Positions 1-6,260 of a stretch of 9,062 bases of DNA are shown here, piece by piece. The stretch's first letter is position 1; each line of letters opens with the position of its first letter. Location of the stretch: assembly GCA_964455375.1 (NCBI GenBank), contig CAYVXE010000155.1, positions 1 through 9,062 on the forward strand, written 5' to 3'. The notes under the pieces were generated by a model, which saw only the letters and a program-made list of their open reading frames with translations, did not search any database and had not been told where the DNA came from. Made by a program: the position numbers and the translations under genes. The DNA comes from CAYVXE01 sp964455375 (GTDB taxonomy: Bacteria; Zhuqueibacterota; Zhuqueibacteria; Oceanimicrobiales; Oceanimicrobiaceae).

Positions 1-111
1 CAACATGAAATTTACTTTTTCAAATGATTAATTTTTATTGACGATTTATAAATAGGCTAAACTGAAGAGAAATTGATGTGTGAAAGCTATCACAGATGAT
101 AGGCGAGGGGG

Positions 112-167
112 AAAAAGAGGCTACTCCACAAATATTTCTTAACAAGATATCTTCCTGGAACAGCCTC
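112..167 (-). terminator. Probable intrinsic terminator of the ffh-rplS operon
   Basis: On the minus strand, 23 bases after the rplS stop codon, GAGGCT (162-167) pairs perfectly with AGCCTC (117-122). A 2x2 internal loop follows, then three more pairs (157-159 with 125-127). A small inner hairpin (134-140 with 144-150, one mismatch) can fill the large loop. Five T residues (112-116) follow the stem directly. The position after the last operon gene and the T run suit a rho-independent terminator. The long loop and short outer stem make it a weak example. Confidence 0.45.
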
Positions 168-190
168 GCAGCTATCATACAATTAAAAGA

Positions 191-532
191 CTATCGTCTT
201 TCGGTAATGCGGGCGGCTTTACCTCGTAATCCTCGCAAATAATAAAGTTTTGCTCGGCGAACCTTACCGGCCCGCAGTCTAACGACCTTTTCGACATTTG
301 GTGAGTGCAAAGGGAAAATTCTTTCAACACCAATCCCGTTAGAAATTTTTCGAACGGTGAAGGTGCTGTCAATTCCACTGCTTTTTCTCTTGATCACGAC
401 ACCTTCAAAAATCTGAATTCTTTCTTTGTCACCTTCGCGTACTTTTGTATGCACCGCAACGGTATCTCCGGCTTGAAATTCAGGAATCTCTGTTTTAAGA
501 TCGCCAGCAACTAAAGCGCCTATTTTATCCAT
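191..532 (-). CDS. rplS: 50S ribosomal protein bL19
   Basis: This is large-subunit ribosomal protein bL19, which in known ribosomes lies at the subunit interface near the 30S contact. The 113-residue product has the usual family length. It shows the family signatures: PEFQAGDTVAVHTKVREG (about residues 18-35), the IQIFEGVVIKRK segment (about 40-51) and the basic C-terminal part with KVRRAKLYYLRGLRGKAARI (about 89-108). The ATG at 530-532 is preceded by a clear ribosome binding site, GGAGGT (538-543 on the minus strand), five bases upstream. It is the last gene of the core operon, 19 bases after trmD, and a terminator-like hairpin follows. Nothing is unusual in the protein. Confidence 0.97.
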   Translation of the reverse strand: MDKIGALVAGDLKTEIPEFQAGDTVAVHTKVREGDKERIQIFEGVVIKRKSSGIDSTFTVRKISNGIGVERIFPLHSPNVEKVVRLRAGKVRRAKLYYLRGLRGKAARITERR

Positions 533-551
533 TTTTTACCTCCAGCAAATT

Positions 552-1265
552 CTATTTTTTGTTTTCTGTTTTTTTTGATTCATATATATGAAATAAATCC
601 TGTCGTCTTATTTTGGTTCGTTCCAAAGATTGCGTATGTCGCCATTTTTCAATTTCTGCATGATGTCCCGACAACAATACATCCGGTACCTTCATTCCAC
701 GAAAATTTTCCGGCCGGGTATAATAGGGACAATCCAACAACCCGCTTTCAAATGAATCAGACCTTGCCGAGTCAATATCTCCAATCACCCCTGGAATCAA
801 CCGAACAACCGAATCAATGACGACCATAGCAGCAAGTTCACCTCCGGTTAAAATATAATCCCCCAATGAAATTTCTTCCGTGACCAGTTTTTCCCGAACC
901 CTTTCATCAATACCTTTATAGTGTCCGCAAATAAAAACCAGCTCATCTTTTTCAACTAACCGCTTGGCTTTTTTTTGATTGTAAGGTTTACCCTGAGGTG
1001 ACATTAAAATCACGTCACGGGTTTTGATCTTATATTTTTCTTTTAAACAATCAAATGCATTAAAAAACGGCTCCGGTTTCAAAATCATTCCGGGACCGCC
1101 ACCGTAAGGATAATCATCGACTTTGCGGTGCTTATCTTCACTAAAATCTCGCAAATCGAGCAGATGGAATTCTACTTTTCCAGCATCTTGTGCTCTGCGA
1201 ATAATACTCTCATTCAGTGGACTTTCAAAGAGCCCGGGGAATGTACTTATTACATATATTTTCAA
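552..1265 (-). CDS. trmD: tRNA (guanine-N1)-methyltransferase TrmD
   Basis: TrmD methylates N1 of G37 in tRNAs using S-adenosylmethionine, which prevents +1 frameshifting. The protein is 237 residues, normal for the family. Visible motifs are PYGGGPGM (53-60), GHYKGIDERV (114-123) and the knotted SAM-binding loop SLGDYILTGGELAA (133-146). Arg155 in VVRLIPG and Asp170 in SARSDSF match the positions of the E. coli catalytic residues Arg154 and Asp169. I chose the TTG at 1263-1265, giving MKIYVISTFPGLF, because it matches the usual family N-terminus and has an AGGA ribosome binding site 8 bases upstream that overlaps the rimM stop. An upstream TTG at 1295 would add ten atypical residues inside rimM. 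The gap to rimM is 10 bases, so translational coupling is likely. Confidence 0.96.
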   Translation of the reverse strand: MKIYVISTFPGLFESPLNESIIRRAQDAGKVEFHLLDLRDFSEDKHRKVDDYPYGGGPGMILKPEPFFNAFDCLKEKYKIKTRDVILMSPQGKPYNQKKAKRLVEKDELVFICGHYKGIDERVREKLVTEEISLGDYILTGGELAAMVVIDSVVRLIPGVIGDIDSARSDSFESGLLDCPYYTRPENFRGMKVPDVLLSGHHAEIEKWRHTQSLERTKIRRQDLFHIYESKKTENKK

Positions 1266-1275
1266 ATTACACTTC

Positions 1276-1794
1276 CTAATCAAGCAGCCCTTCAATCGGG
1301 TTGATCACGACGACCCCTCTGTCTATATCAACCTTTATAATGACGTCTTTAATATATGGAATAAGTCTTTCTTTATTTTCTTCCTGAACAACTAATACGT
1401 CATTAGCAGATAAATCCAATACTTCCTTTATCCGACCCAACGTCCTTCCGGATTCTGTTTCAACCCGCAAACCCTCAAGCTGAAAATGGTAATACTCCCC
1501 GTTTTGTAATGGCAAAACATCTTCATACTTGATTGAAAGATAACAGCCCGATAACTTCTGAGCCTGTTCCCGCTTGTTAATGCCTTCTATAAACGCATAA
1601 ACTCTATTCCCGACAACGGAAATTTTCGAAATAGCTATATGTTCCATTTTTTCAAACTTGTTCTCCAGATAAACATCTGAAAGAAGTTTGAAACGATCTG
1701 GATTATCTGTTAACGGCTTAATTTTAACTTCGCCCCTGATGCCTTTGGGTTTCTCGATTATACCAATAACAACAAAATCCGGTCGTTTGCTCAC
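1276..1794 (-). CDS. rimM: 16S rRNA processing protein RimM
   Basis: RimM helps 30S subunit assembly and maturation of the 16S 3' (head) domain, and in E. coli it binds ribosomal protein uS19. The 172-residue length is normal. The N-terminal RimM barrel covers about residues 7-90 and includes the signature GIIEKPKGIRGEVKIKPLTD (11-30). The C-terminal PRC barrel covers about 100-170, with YYHFQLEGLRVET (101-113), LDLSANDVLVV (126-136) and ERLIPYIKDVIIKVDID (142-158). The start is GTG (1792-1794), eight bases after the khpA stop and without an obvious Shine-Dalgarno sequence, so translation probably depends on coupling to khpA. It sits between khpA and trmD in the standard rpsP-rimM-trmD-rplS order. 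Confidence 0.96.
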   Translation of the reverse strand: MSKRPDFVVIGIIEKPKGIRGEVKIKPLTDNPDRFKLLSDVYLENKFEKMEHIAISKISVVGNRVYAFIEGINKREQAQKLSGCYLSIKYEDVLPLQNGEYYHFQLEGLRVETESGRTLGRIKEVLDLSANDVLVVQEENKERLIPYIKDVIIKVDIDRGVVVINPIEGLLD

Positions 1795-1802
1795 CGCTGA
1801 AG

Positions 1803-2033
1803 CTATTCGAGAATTTCAAGAACAGAACGTTTACCCATTTTAGCAGAAGCAGCAGCCAACAGCGTTCTCAGGGATTTAGCAGTCTGTCCGCGTCGTCCAA
1901 TCACCTTACCCATATCTCCTTCGCCAACACGCAATTCAAAAACCACGGTTTTCTCACCTTCAATTTCATTAACGTGGACTGCAGAAGGATTATCGACCAG
2001 GTGTTTAACGATAAACTCAATAAACTCCTTCAT
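1803..2033 (-). CDS. khpA: KH domain RNA-binding protein KhpA (YlqC family)
   Basis: This 76-residue protein is a single KH domain. The GxxG loop that contacts RNA is GRRG (46-49), inside KVIGRRGQTAKSLRTLLAAA. Length, sequence and position between rpsP and rimM match KhpA/YlqC, a global RNA chaperone that in Firmicutes pairs with KhpB and affects cell size and envelope functions. KhpB is not in this window, so that partnership here is inference. I chose the ATG at 2031-2033 because GGAGG lies six bases upstream. A longer reading to 2060 would add nine residues upstream of that ribosome binding site. Confidence 0.93.
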   Translation of the reverse strand: MKEFIEFIVKHLVDNPSAVHVNEIEGEKTVVFELRVGEGDMGKVIGRRGQTAKSLRTLLAAASAKMGKRSVLEILE

Positions 2034-2123
2034 TTTGGACCTCCATTTGAATAACACCACTAATTAGAAGTTAGAGACTACAAATAATTCCACTTTCGTC
2101 AGAACCTTTTTAAGGACCCGTTA

Positions 2124-2143
2124 ACAGACACTTATTTGTCTGT
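2124..2143 (-). other. Small hairpin across the rpsP stop codon
   Basis: ACAGACA (2124-2130) and TGTCTGT (2137-2143) form a perfect 7-bp stem with a 6-base loop that contains most of the rpsP stop codon. There is no T run after it on the minus strand, so it is not a standard terminator. It could mark a processing site or lower read-through into khpA. It could also be chance, because the coding end is rich in Lys/Thr/Asp codons. Confidence 0.3.
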
Positions 2144-2950
2144 ATCTGTCTTTTTTTCTTTATCTGGTTCAGAGCTGGGAGACTCGTCAGATGCTGGTTC
2201 TTCTTCAGTTGCTTTTGTGTCGGTTTTTACTTCTTCAGTTTTTTTTGAGTTTTTTGCTGCTTTTTTCTTCGGTTTTTCAGGTGCTGCTTGTTCAACAACG
2301 TCTTCTTTAGCACTTGCTGAAGTTGCTTCTGTTTCCGGAGCAGACACGTCCTCGACTGTTTCTTCTTTTGCAGCTACATCCACATCACCTGCTGCATCTG
2401 CAGACGCGGCTACGTCCTTAACTTCTGCTTCCTCAGGAGGAGTTTCAGACAAAGCTTCTGCCGGCTGTTTCTCAGAGGATTGTGGTGTCGCAACATCCGC
2501 GACGTCCACAACAGCTTCTTCATTTGCTTCTGCGGCTACCTTAGCTTCTTCTCCGGTTTTTTCTCCCTTTTTGGGCTTCTTTTCTCTTTTCTGCTGCTCA
2601 AGGAGAGCTTCTTCTTTCTTTTCCCGTTCAATCTGCTGTGCTTCCCACTTTTTCAATTCGATGTCAATTGCAACATCATCCGCACCTTGTTTCATCAAAT
2701 GCCACTTTAACAAAACACCTTGCTTTTTCAAAAAAGTCTTTACAGTATCTGAAGGAATAGCACCTTGTTGCAGCCAATAGAGCGCCCGTTCTTCTTTCAG
2801 ATTAATTTCTGCGGGATCTGTAATGGGGTTATAGGTTCCCAGATTCTCGATATATCTACCATTTCTCGCATTCCGACTATCAATAGCAACGATACGATAA
2901 AATGCCTGCTTCTTTTTTCCCATTCGTCTTAAACGTAACTTAACCGACAA
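2132..2950 (-). CDS. rpsP: 30S ribosomal protein bS16 with long charged C-terminal tail
   Basis: Residues 1 to about 85 are a standard bS16 domain, needed for 30S assembly, with MSVKLRLRRMGKKKQAFYRI at the start, ENLGTYNP (35-42), ALYWLQQGAIPSDTVKTFLK (56-75) and GVLLKWH (78-84). The protein then continues to 272 residues, about three times the usual 80-90. The added part begins with a probable charged helix (about 90-130, Glu/Lys/Gln-rich). It then turns into an Ala/Glu/Asp/Val-rich low-complexity region, a lysine patch (PKKKAAKNSKK, about 226-236) and an acidic end. It is probably disordered. The start is TTG at 2948-2950, fixed by a near-perfect AAGGAGG six bases upstream and by the fit to family N-termini. 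Tailed bS16 proteins are known in Bacteroidota-like groups; the function of the tail is unknown to me. Confidence 0.95.
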   Translation of the reverse strand: MSVKLRLRRMGKKKQAFYRIVAIDSRNARNGRYIENLGTYNPITDPAEINLKEERALYWLQQGAIPSDTVKTFLKKQGVLLKWHLMKQGADDVAIDIELKKWEAQQIEREKKEEALLEQQKREKKPKKGEKTGEEAKVAAEANEEAVVDVADVATPQSSEKQPAEALSETPPEEAEVKDVAASADAAGDVDVAAKEETVEDVSAPETEATSASAKEDVVEQAAPEKPKKKAAKNSKKTEEVKTDTKATEEEPASDESPSSEPDKEKKTDTDK

Positions 2951-2956
2951 TCTAAA

Positions 2957-2963
2957 CCTCCTT
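2957..2963 (-). promoter_or_regulatory. Strong ribosome binding site of rpsP
   Basis: AAGGAGG on the minus strand lies six bases upstream of the TTG at 2948-2950. It is the strongest Shine-Dalgarno match in the window. It justifies a TTG start for a highly expressed ribosomal protein. Confidence 0.85.
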
Positions 2964-3002
2964 TATTGATTCTATAGTTTGTTATTTCTTTAATTTTTTT
3001 AG

Positions 3003-4319
3003 TTAAAATCTGAACGGCATACCCTTAAAGCCGAACTTACTCATCTTTTTCACCATCTTCTGCATCATCTGAAATTGATTCAGCAGTTTGTTCACTTCCT
3101 GAACACTTGTGCCACTGCCTCTGGCGATGCGTTTTCTCCTGCTGCCGTTGAGAATATTCGGCCGCCGCCTTTCTTCCAGCGTCATCGAGTTGATGATCGC
3201 TTCTACATAAATCAGTGCTTTATCGTCAACCTTCAATCCCTTCATGGCTTTGCCGCCCATACCCGGCATCATTTTCATCAAATCCTCCAAAGGGCCCATA
3301 TTTTTTACTTGCTGAAGTTGATCATAAAAATCTTCCAGCGTAAACTCCTGGCGCCGAAGCTTTTTCTCCAGCTTTTTGGCCGTTTCCAGATCCACGACCT
3401 GCTGGGCTTTTTCCACCAGCGAAACCACATCCCCCATACCGAGAATCCGGGATGCCATACGATCCGGGTGAAACACTTCGAACGCATCTAATTTTTCACC
3501 GATACTGATAAACTTAATTGGTTTACCAGTGACCGCCCGAATTGACATTGCAGCCCCGCCCCGCGCGTCACCATCTAATTTTGTAAGAACAATCCCGCTA
3601 AAATCAAGTCGGTCAACAAATTCCTTCGCTGTGTTCACAGCATCCTGACCTGTCATCCCATCCGCCACGAAAAATATTTCATGCGGATTTGTTTTTTCTT
3701 TGATCTCTGAAAGCTCACGCATGAGCGTTTCATCAACATGCAAACGACCGGCTGTATCTAAAATAACCGTATCTTTTGTTTCTTTGCGCGCTATATTTAG
3801 CGCATCCCTGCAGACCTGAACCGGTGTCGATTCTTTTTGCGAAAAAACAGACACACCAGCTTGTTCACCAACGATCTCTAATTGCCGAACCGCCGCAGGG
3901 CGTTGTAAATCTGCAGCAACCAGCATGGGGCTTCGCCCCTGTTTTTTTAAATACTTAGCTAACTTACCAGCAAGGGTTGTTTTCCCGGCTCCTTGCAATC
4001 CAACCAGCATAATAACCGTTGGCGGTAAACCGGCTGACTTTATGCCTGCGTTGCTGCCTCCCATTAGAAGCGCGAGCTCATCGTGTAAGATTTTGATGAC
4101 CTGCTGTCCGGGAGAAATGCTTTTTAAAACATCCTGACCCAATGCTTTTTTCTGAACACTTGCAATGAAGTCTTTGGCAACTTTAAAATTAACATCGGCT
4201 TCTAACAGCACCCTGCGGATTTCCCGCATGGTGTCGTCGACATTTTTTTCAGAAAGTTTGCCATGGCCGCGGAGTTTCTTAAAAACACCCTCGAACCGCT
4301 CCGTCAAATCTTGAAACAT
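3003..4319 (-). CDS. ffh: Signal recognition particle GTPase Ffh (SRP54)
   Basis: Ffh binds 4.5S/SRP RNA and signal sequences of nascent membrane proteins and docks with FtsY at the membrane. The product is 438 residues, normal for the family. The N domain covers about 1-95. The G domain has the P-loop GLQGAGKTT (107-115), DTAGR (188-192) and TKLDGDARGG (246-255). The Met-rich M domain (about 325-430) includes the RNA-binding segment RRPNILNGSRRKRIARGSG (385-403) and ends in MPFRF. I chose the ATG at 4317-4319 (MFQDLTERFEG), the normal family N-terminus. The longer reading from GTG 4346 adds nine residues and would start inside a stable hairpin. No strong Shine-Dalgarno is seen before this ATG. 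It is the first gene of the operon, 52 bases before rpsP. Confidence 0.97.
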   Translation of the reverse strand: MFQDLTERFEGVFKKLRGHGKLSEKNVDDTMREIRRVLLEADVNFKVAKDFIASVQKKALGQDVLKSISPGQQVIKILHDELALLMGGSNAGIKSAGLPPTVIMLVGLQGAGKTTLAGKLAKYLKKQGRSPMLVAADLQRPAAVRQLEIVGEQAGVSVFSQKESTPVQVCRDALNIARKETKDTVILDTAGRLHVDETLMRELSEIKEKTNPHEIFFVADGMTGQDAVNTAKEFVDRLDFSGIVLTKLDGDARGGAAMSIRAVTGKPIKFISIGEKLDAFEVFHPDRMASRILGMGDVVSLVEKAQQVVDLETAKKLEKKLRRQEFTLEDFYDQLQQVKNMGPLEDLMKMMPGMGGKAMKGLKVDDKALIYVEAIINSMTLEERRRPNILNGSRRKRIARGSGTSVQEVNKLLNQFQMMQKMVKKMSKFGFKGMPFRF

Positions 4320-4337
4320 AAACCAGGAATTTAAAAA

Positions 4338-4365
4338 GAAATTCACAGAAAAATCTGTGAATTTC
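4338..4365 (-). promoter_or_regulatory. 12-bp hairpin plus T run in the ffh leader (possible attenuator)
   Basis: GAAATTCACAGA (4338-4349) and TCTGTGAATTTC (4354-4365) are perfect reverse complements around a 4-base loop. On the minus strand the stem is followed directly by TTTTT (4333-4337), and then by the ffh ATG 18 bases after the stem. This has the form of an intrinsic terminator, but it lies between the predicted ffh promoter and the ffh start, so it may act as an attenuator. An alternative reading is a protein-binding palindrome (operator). The structure is directly seen; the role is inference. Confidence 0.6.
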
Positions 4366-4405
4366 GTAAACTTATTATCTTACGTTAACACAATTTTAGC
4401 ACGGA

Positions 4406-4434
4406 AATATAAAGAATAAACGTGTTATATGCAA
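4406..4434 (-). promoter_or_regulatory. Predicted sigma-70-type promoter for ffh operon
   Basis: On the minus strand the -35 TTGCAT (4429-4434) is followed by a 17-base spacer and the -10 TATATT (4406-4411). Both boxes and the spacing are close to the housekeeping consensus. It points to ffh and would start transcription near 4399, giving a leader of about 80 bases that contains the 4338-4365 hairpin. If the organism has a Bacteroidota-type primary sigma factor, which uses a different consensus, this call would be weaker. Confidence 0.5.
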
Positions 4435-4441
4435 GATTTTT

Positions 4442-4470
4442 TTGAAATTATTTAGAATAGCAACTGTATT
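4442..4470 (+). promoter_or_regulatory. Weak candidate promoter for the ECF sigma gene
   Basis: TTGAAA (4442-4447) and TGTATT (4465-4470) are spaced by 17 bases and point to the sigma factor gene. The -10 box matches the consensus at only four of six positions and the region is AT-rich, so this may be chance. No ECF-type GGGGTA/CGTC pair is seen upstream of the sigma gene, which suggests a housekeeping promoter there. Confidence 0.22.
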
Positions 4471-4574
4471 TTACATAGCGCCCTGAAATAAAAGAGCAAA
4501 AAGGTTCTATTTTGAAACCTTTCGTCGAACTGCTTGATTTTTACAGAGCAGCGCAATATCTTACTGAATATTTT

Positions 4575-5135
4575 ATGACAAAAAGTATTTCCAAAATGAC
4601 CACCGCCGATTTTGAGGCGTTCCGGGACGGAGACACTGCGACGTTCAAAAAACTGTTTTTTGAGTACCAGCCCAGAGTTTATCGTTTTCTTTGGTTACGA
4701 TTACAATCCGTCGAAACAGCCGAAGATTTAACCCAGGAGACTTTTACAAAATTATGGGCGGCACGCAATTCCATACATTCGGCCGCTACGTTCGAAACAT
4801 ATTTGTTTAAAATTGCGCATCATTTAATTATTGATTATTTGCGGCATCAAGCAGATGTGATAAATGCAGGATCCGTTGACGCCTTGCAACTACCATCCGC
4901 GTCGTCCACCCAGGAAGAGACAGAATACCAGCAATTAAAACAAATGACCATCCGGATCATCCACTCTCTTCCCAACGGCCAGCGCACCGCTTTTTTGTTA
5001 AGCCGCAACGAAAACCTTACTTACAAACAAATCGCCGAAATAATGGGACTCTCTGTGAAGACCATTGAAAAGTACCTTAGCAAAGCTCTCAAAATCCTGC
5101 ATTCAGAACTTGTAAAATTAGACCTTCTACCCTGA
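4575..5135 (+). CDS. ECF RNA polymerase sigma factor (FecI-like, Bacteroidota-type)
   Basis: This extracytoplasmic-function sigma factor directs RNA polymerase to the promoters of its own regulon, very likely under control of the FecR protein encoded next. From the chosen ATG it has 186 residues. Region 2 covers about 20-92, with the core-binding motif AEDLTQETFTKLW (49-61) and FKIAHHLIIDYLRHQ (78-92). Region 4 covers about 130-180, with the helix-turn-helix TYKQIAEIMGLSVKTIEKYL (149-168). Regions 1 and 3 are absent, as expected for ECF factors. The start is uncertain. The ATG at 4575 and another at 4596 both lack clear ribosome binding sites. A TTG at 4512 has AAAGG upstream, but it would add 21 atypical residues and lies in a hairpin loop (4500-4522). 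The gene is divergent from ffh. Confidence 0.93.
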   Translation: MTKSISKMTTADFEAFRDGDTATFKKLFFEYQPRVYRFLWLRLQSVETAEDLTQETFTKLWAARNSIHSAATFETYLFKIAHHLIIDYLRHQADVINAGSVDALQLPSASSTQEETEYQQLKQMTIRIIHSLPNGQRTAFLLSRNENLTYKQIAEIMGLSVKTIEKYLSKALKILHSELVKLDLLP

Positions 5136-5170
5136 AATAAACTTTTTTCAAAAAAAATCTTTTTTTTATG

Positions 5171-5196
5171 GGGGTATCGACGAAAAATTACGTCTA
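5171..5196 (+). promoter_or_regulatory. Putative ECF-sigma-dependent promoter upstream of fecR
   Basis: GGGGTA (5171-5176), a 14-base spacer and CGTCTA (5191-5196) lie in the 93-base gap between the sigma gene and fecR. T6, A8 and T8 tracts (5143-5167) precede it, similar to an UP element. The CGTC -10 core is typical of many ECF-type promoters. As I recall, a GGGGTA...CGTCTTA-like pair also recurs in this position in Bacteroidota sigma/FecR loci; this could not be searched here. It would start a short leader before the fecR ribosome binding site and allow positive feedback on fecR and the receptor. Confidence 0.55.
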
Positions 5197-5228
5197 TCCT
5201 ACAAAAGCACAAAAACGTGAGAAAAGAT

Positions 5229-6248
5229 ATGGAAAAATCAAACCACTTTGATCCACATGACATTTTTCTGAAACTTCAGAGAAACGAGATAACACCAAAA
5301 GAAAAACAGCAATTAGACACCTGGCTATCGTCTGCTCCTGAAAACGAAAAAACATGGCGGCAGATGTTGTCTATCTGGGAAGCAACTGATTATGCACACG
5401 TACCGAAAGACGAATCGTTGCATACGCAGTGGCATCGCTTGCAACGACGGCTGAATCTCACTGAAGAGCAGCAGGCACAAACTTTTGTACAACCTGGGCA
5501 ACGCTTTTATAATCACAAATCATTAGCGCTCGGATTCGCTGTTTTCGCAGTCGCAATCATTGCTTTATTTATTCTGTTCAAAGTGAGTGCACCTTTTTTC
5601 TCAGCTCAACAAATGGACGTCACTGCTCCCTACGGCAAAATTGTCAACATTGATCTCCCGGATGGGTCGCATGCAGAATTGAATGCCGGCACACAACTGC
5701 GCTTTCCAAAATCTTTTTCGGATGCAAGCCGTGAGGTTTACCTTAAAGGCGAAGCCTTCTTCAATGTAAAACATGGGGAGATACCGTTTATTATTCATAC
5801 CGGAAATGCCACCACAACGGTTTTAGGAACATCGTTTAACATACAATTCTGGGATACCGTAACGGAAGTTTTTGTGGTGACGGGCAGAGTTTCACTTCAA
5901 TCAAACTCCGAACCTGCTGAAAATGAAATCATCCTGACGAAGGGGCAATTGGGAAAGTGTCTGAACAACCCAAAACATATTTACAATTTAGTTACAATGG
6001 ATGATATCCTCGCCTGGCGTAAACAGCATCTGGTATTTCGCAAACAGCCACTTGCAGATGTTTTAGCTGAAATCGAACGATTCTTTAACGTCAGCATCCG
6101 GGTGGACGCAAGTTTATATCACCACACCATCACGGCGAGTTTCACCGATGAGTCTCTGACAACAATTTTACAGACTATTTCTGCATCCATTAATGTCGAA
6201 GTCAGACAAACGGCAACTGGTTACGAACTACATAAAAAGAAAATTTAA
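5229..6248 (+). CDS. FecR-family transmembrane anti-sigma factor / sigma regulator
   Basis: This inner-membrane protein senses the state of the outer-membrane receptor in the periplasm and controls the ECF sigma factor in the cytoplasm. Numbered from the ATG (339 residues), the cytoplasmic anti-sigma-like region (about 6-55) includes ITPKEKQQLDTWLSS. One membrane helix follows (about 98-118, ALGFAVFAVAIIALFILF). The periplasmic FecR domain (about 130-225) carries APYGKIVNIDLPDGSHAELN, VYLKGEAFFNV and TTVLGTSFNI. The C-terminal DUF4974-type domain (about 262-336) starts near LVFRKQPLADVLAEIERFFN. That C-terminal domain is typical of FCB-group FecR proteins. The ATG at 5229 has GAGAAAAG just upstream; a GTG at 5217 would add four residues. 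The receptor gene follows after 12 bases, so the two are co-transcribed. Confidence 0.94.
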   Translation: MEKSNHFDPHDIFLKLQRNEITPKEKQQLDTWLSSAPENEKTWRQMLSIWEATDYAHVPKDESLHTQWHRLQRRLNLTEEQQAQTFVQPGQRFYNHKSLALGFAVFAVAIIALFILFKVSAPFFSAQQMDVTAPYGKIVNIDLPDGSHAELNAGTQLRFPKSFSDASREVYLKGEAFFNVKHGEIPFIIHTGNATTTVLGTSFNIQFWDTVTEVFVVTGRVSLQSNSEPAENEIILTKGQLGKCLNNPKHIYNLVTMDDILAWRKQHLVFRKQPLADVLAEIERFFNVSIRVDASLYHHTITASFTDESLTTILQTISASINVEVRQTATGYELHKKKI

Positions 6249-6260
6249 GAGCATTTTATT

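Noticed and set aside
87..102. CTATCA / TGATAG hairpin with a 4-base loop downstream of rplS
   Set aside because: The stem is a perfect 6 bp, but there is no T run on either side. The nearby 112-167 structure is a better terminator candidate, so this may be chance in AT-rich DNA.
2136..2780. Plus-strand open frame of 214 codons opposite rpsP, rich in Ser, Phe and Ala
   Set aside because: It is the antisense of the Ala/Glu/Lys-rich bS16 tail, whose low-complexity codons leave the opposite strand open. It has no recognisable domain, and the bS16 reading frame is certain.
3075..4137. Plus-strand open frames opposite ffh
   Set aside because: Ffh is intact in its own frame with all GTPase motifs. 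The opposite frames show no family features and overlap each other.
4320..4346. Upstream GTG extension of ffh by nine residues
   Set aside because: The GTG lies within the strong hairpin 4338-4365, and Ffh proteins normally begin close to the MFQDLTERFEG position.
5150..5167. A8-TC-T8 inverted repeat after the sigma gene as a terminator
   Set aside because: It is all A/T with a 2-base loop, too unstable to terminate. It fits better as an A-tract or UP-like element ahead of the GGGGTA box.
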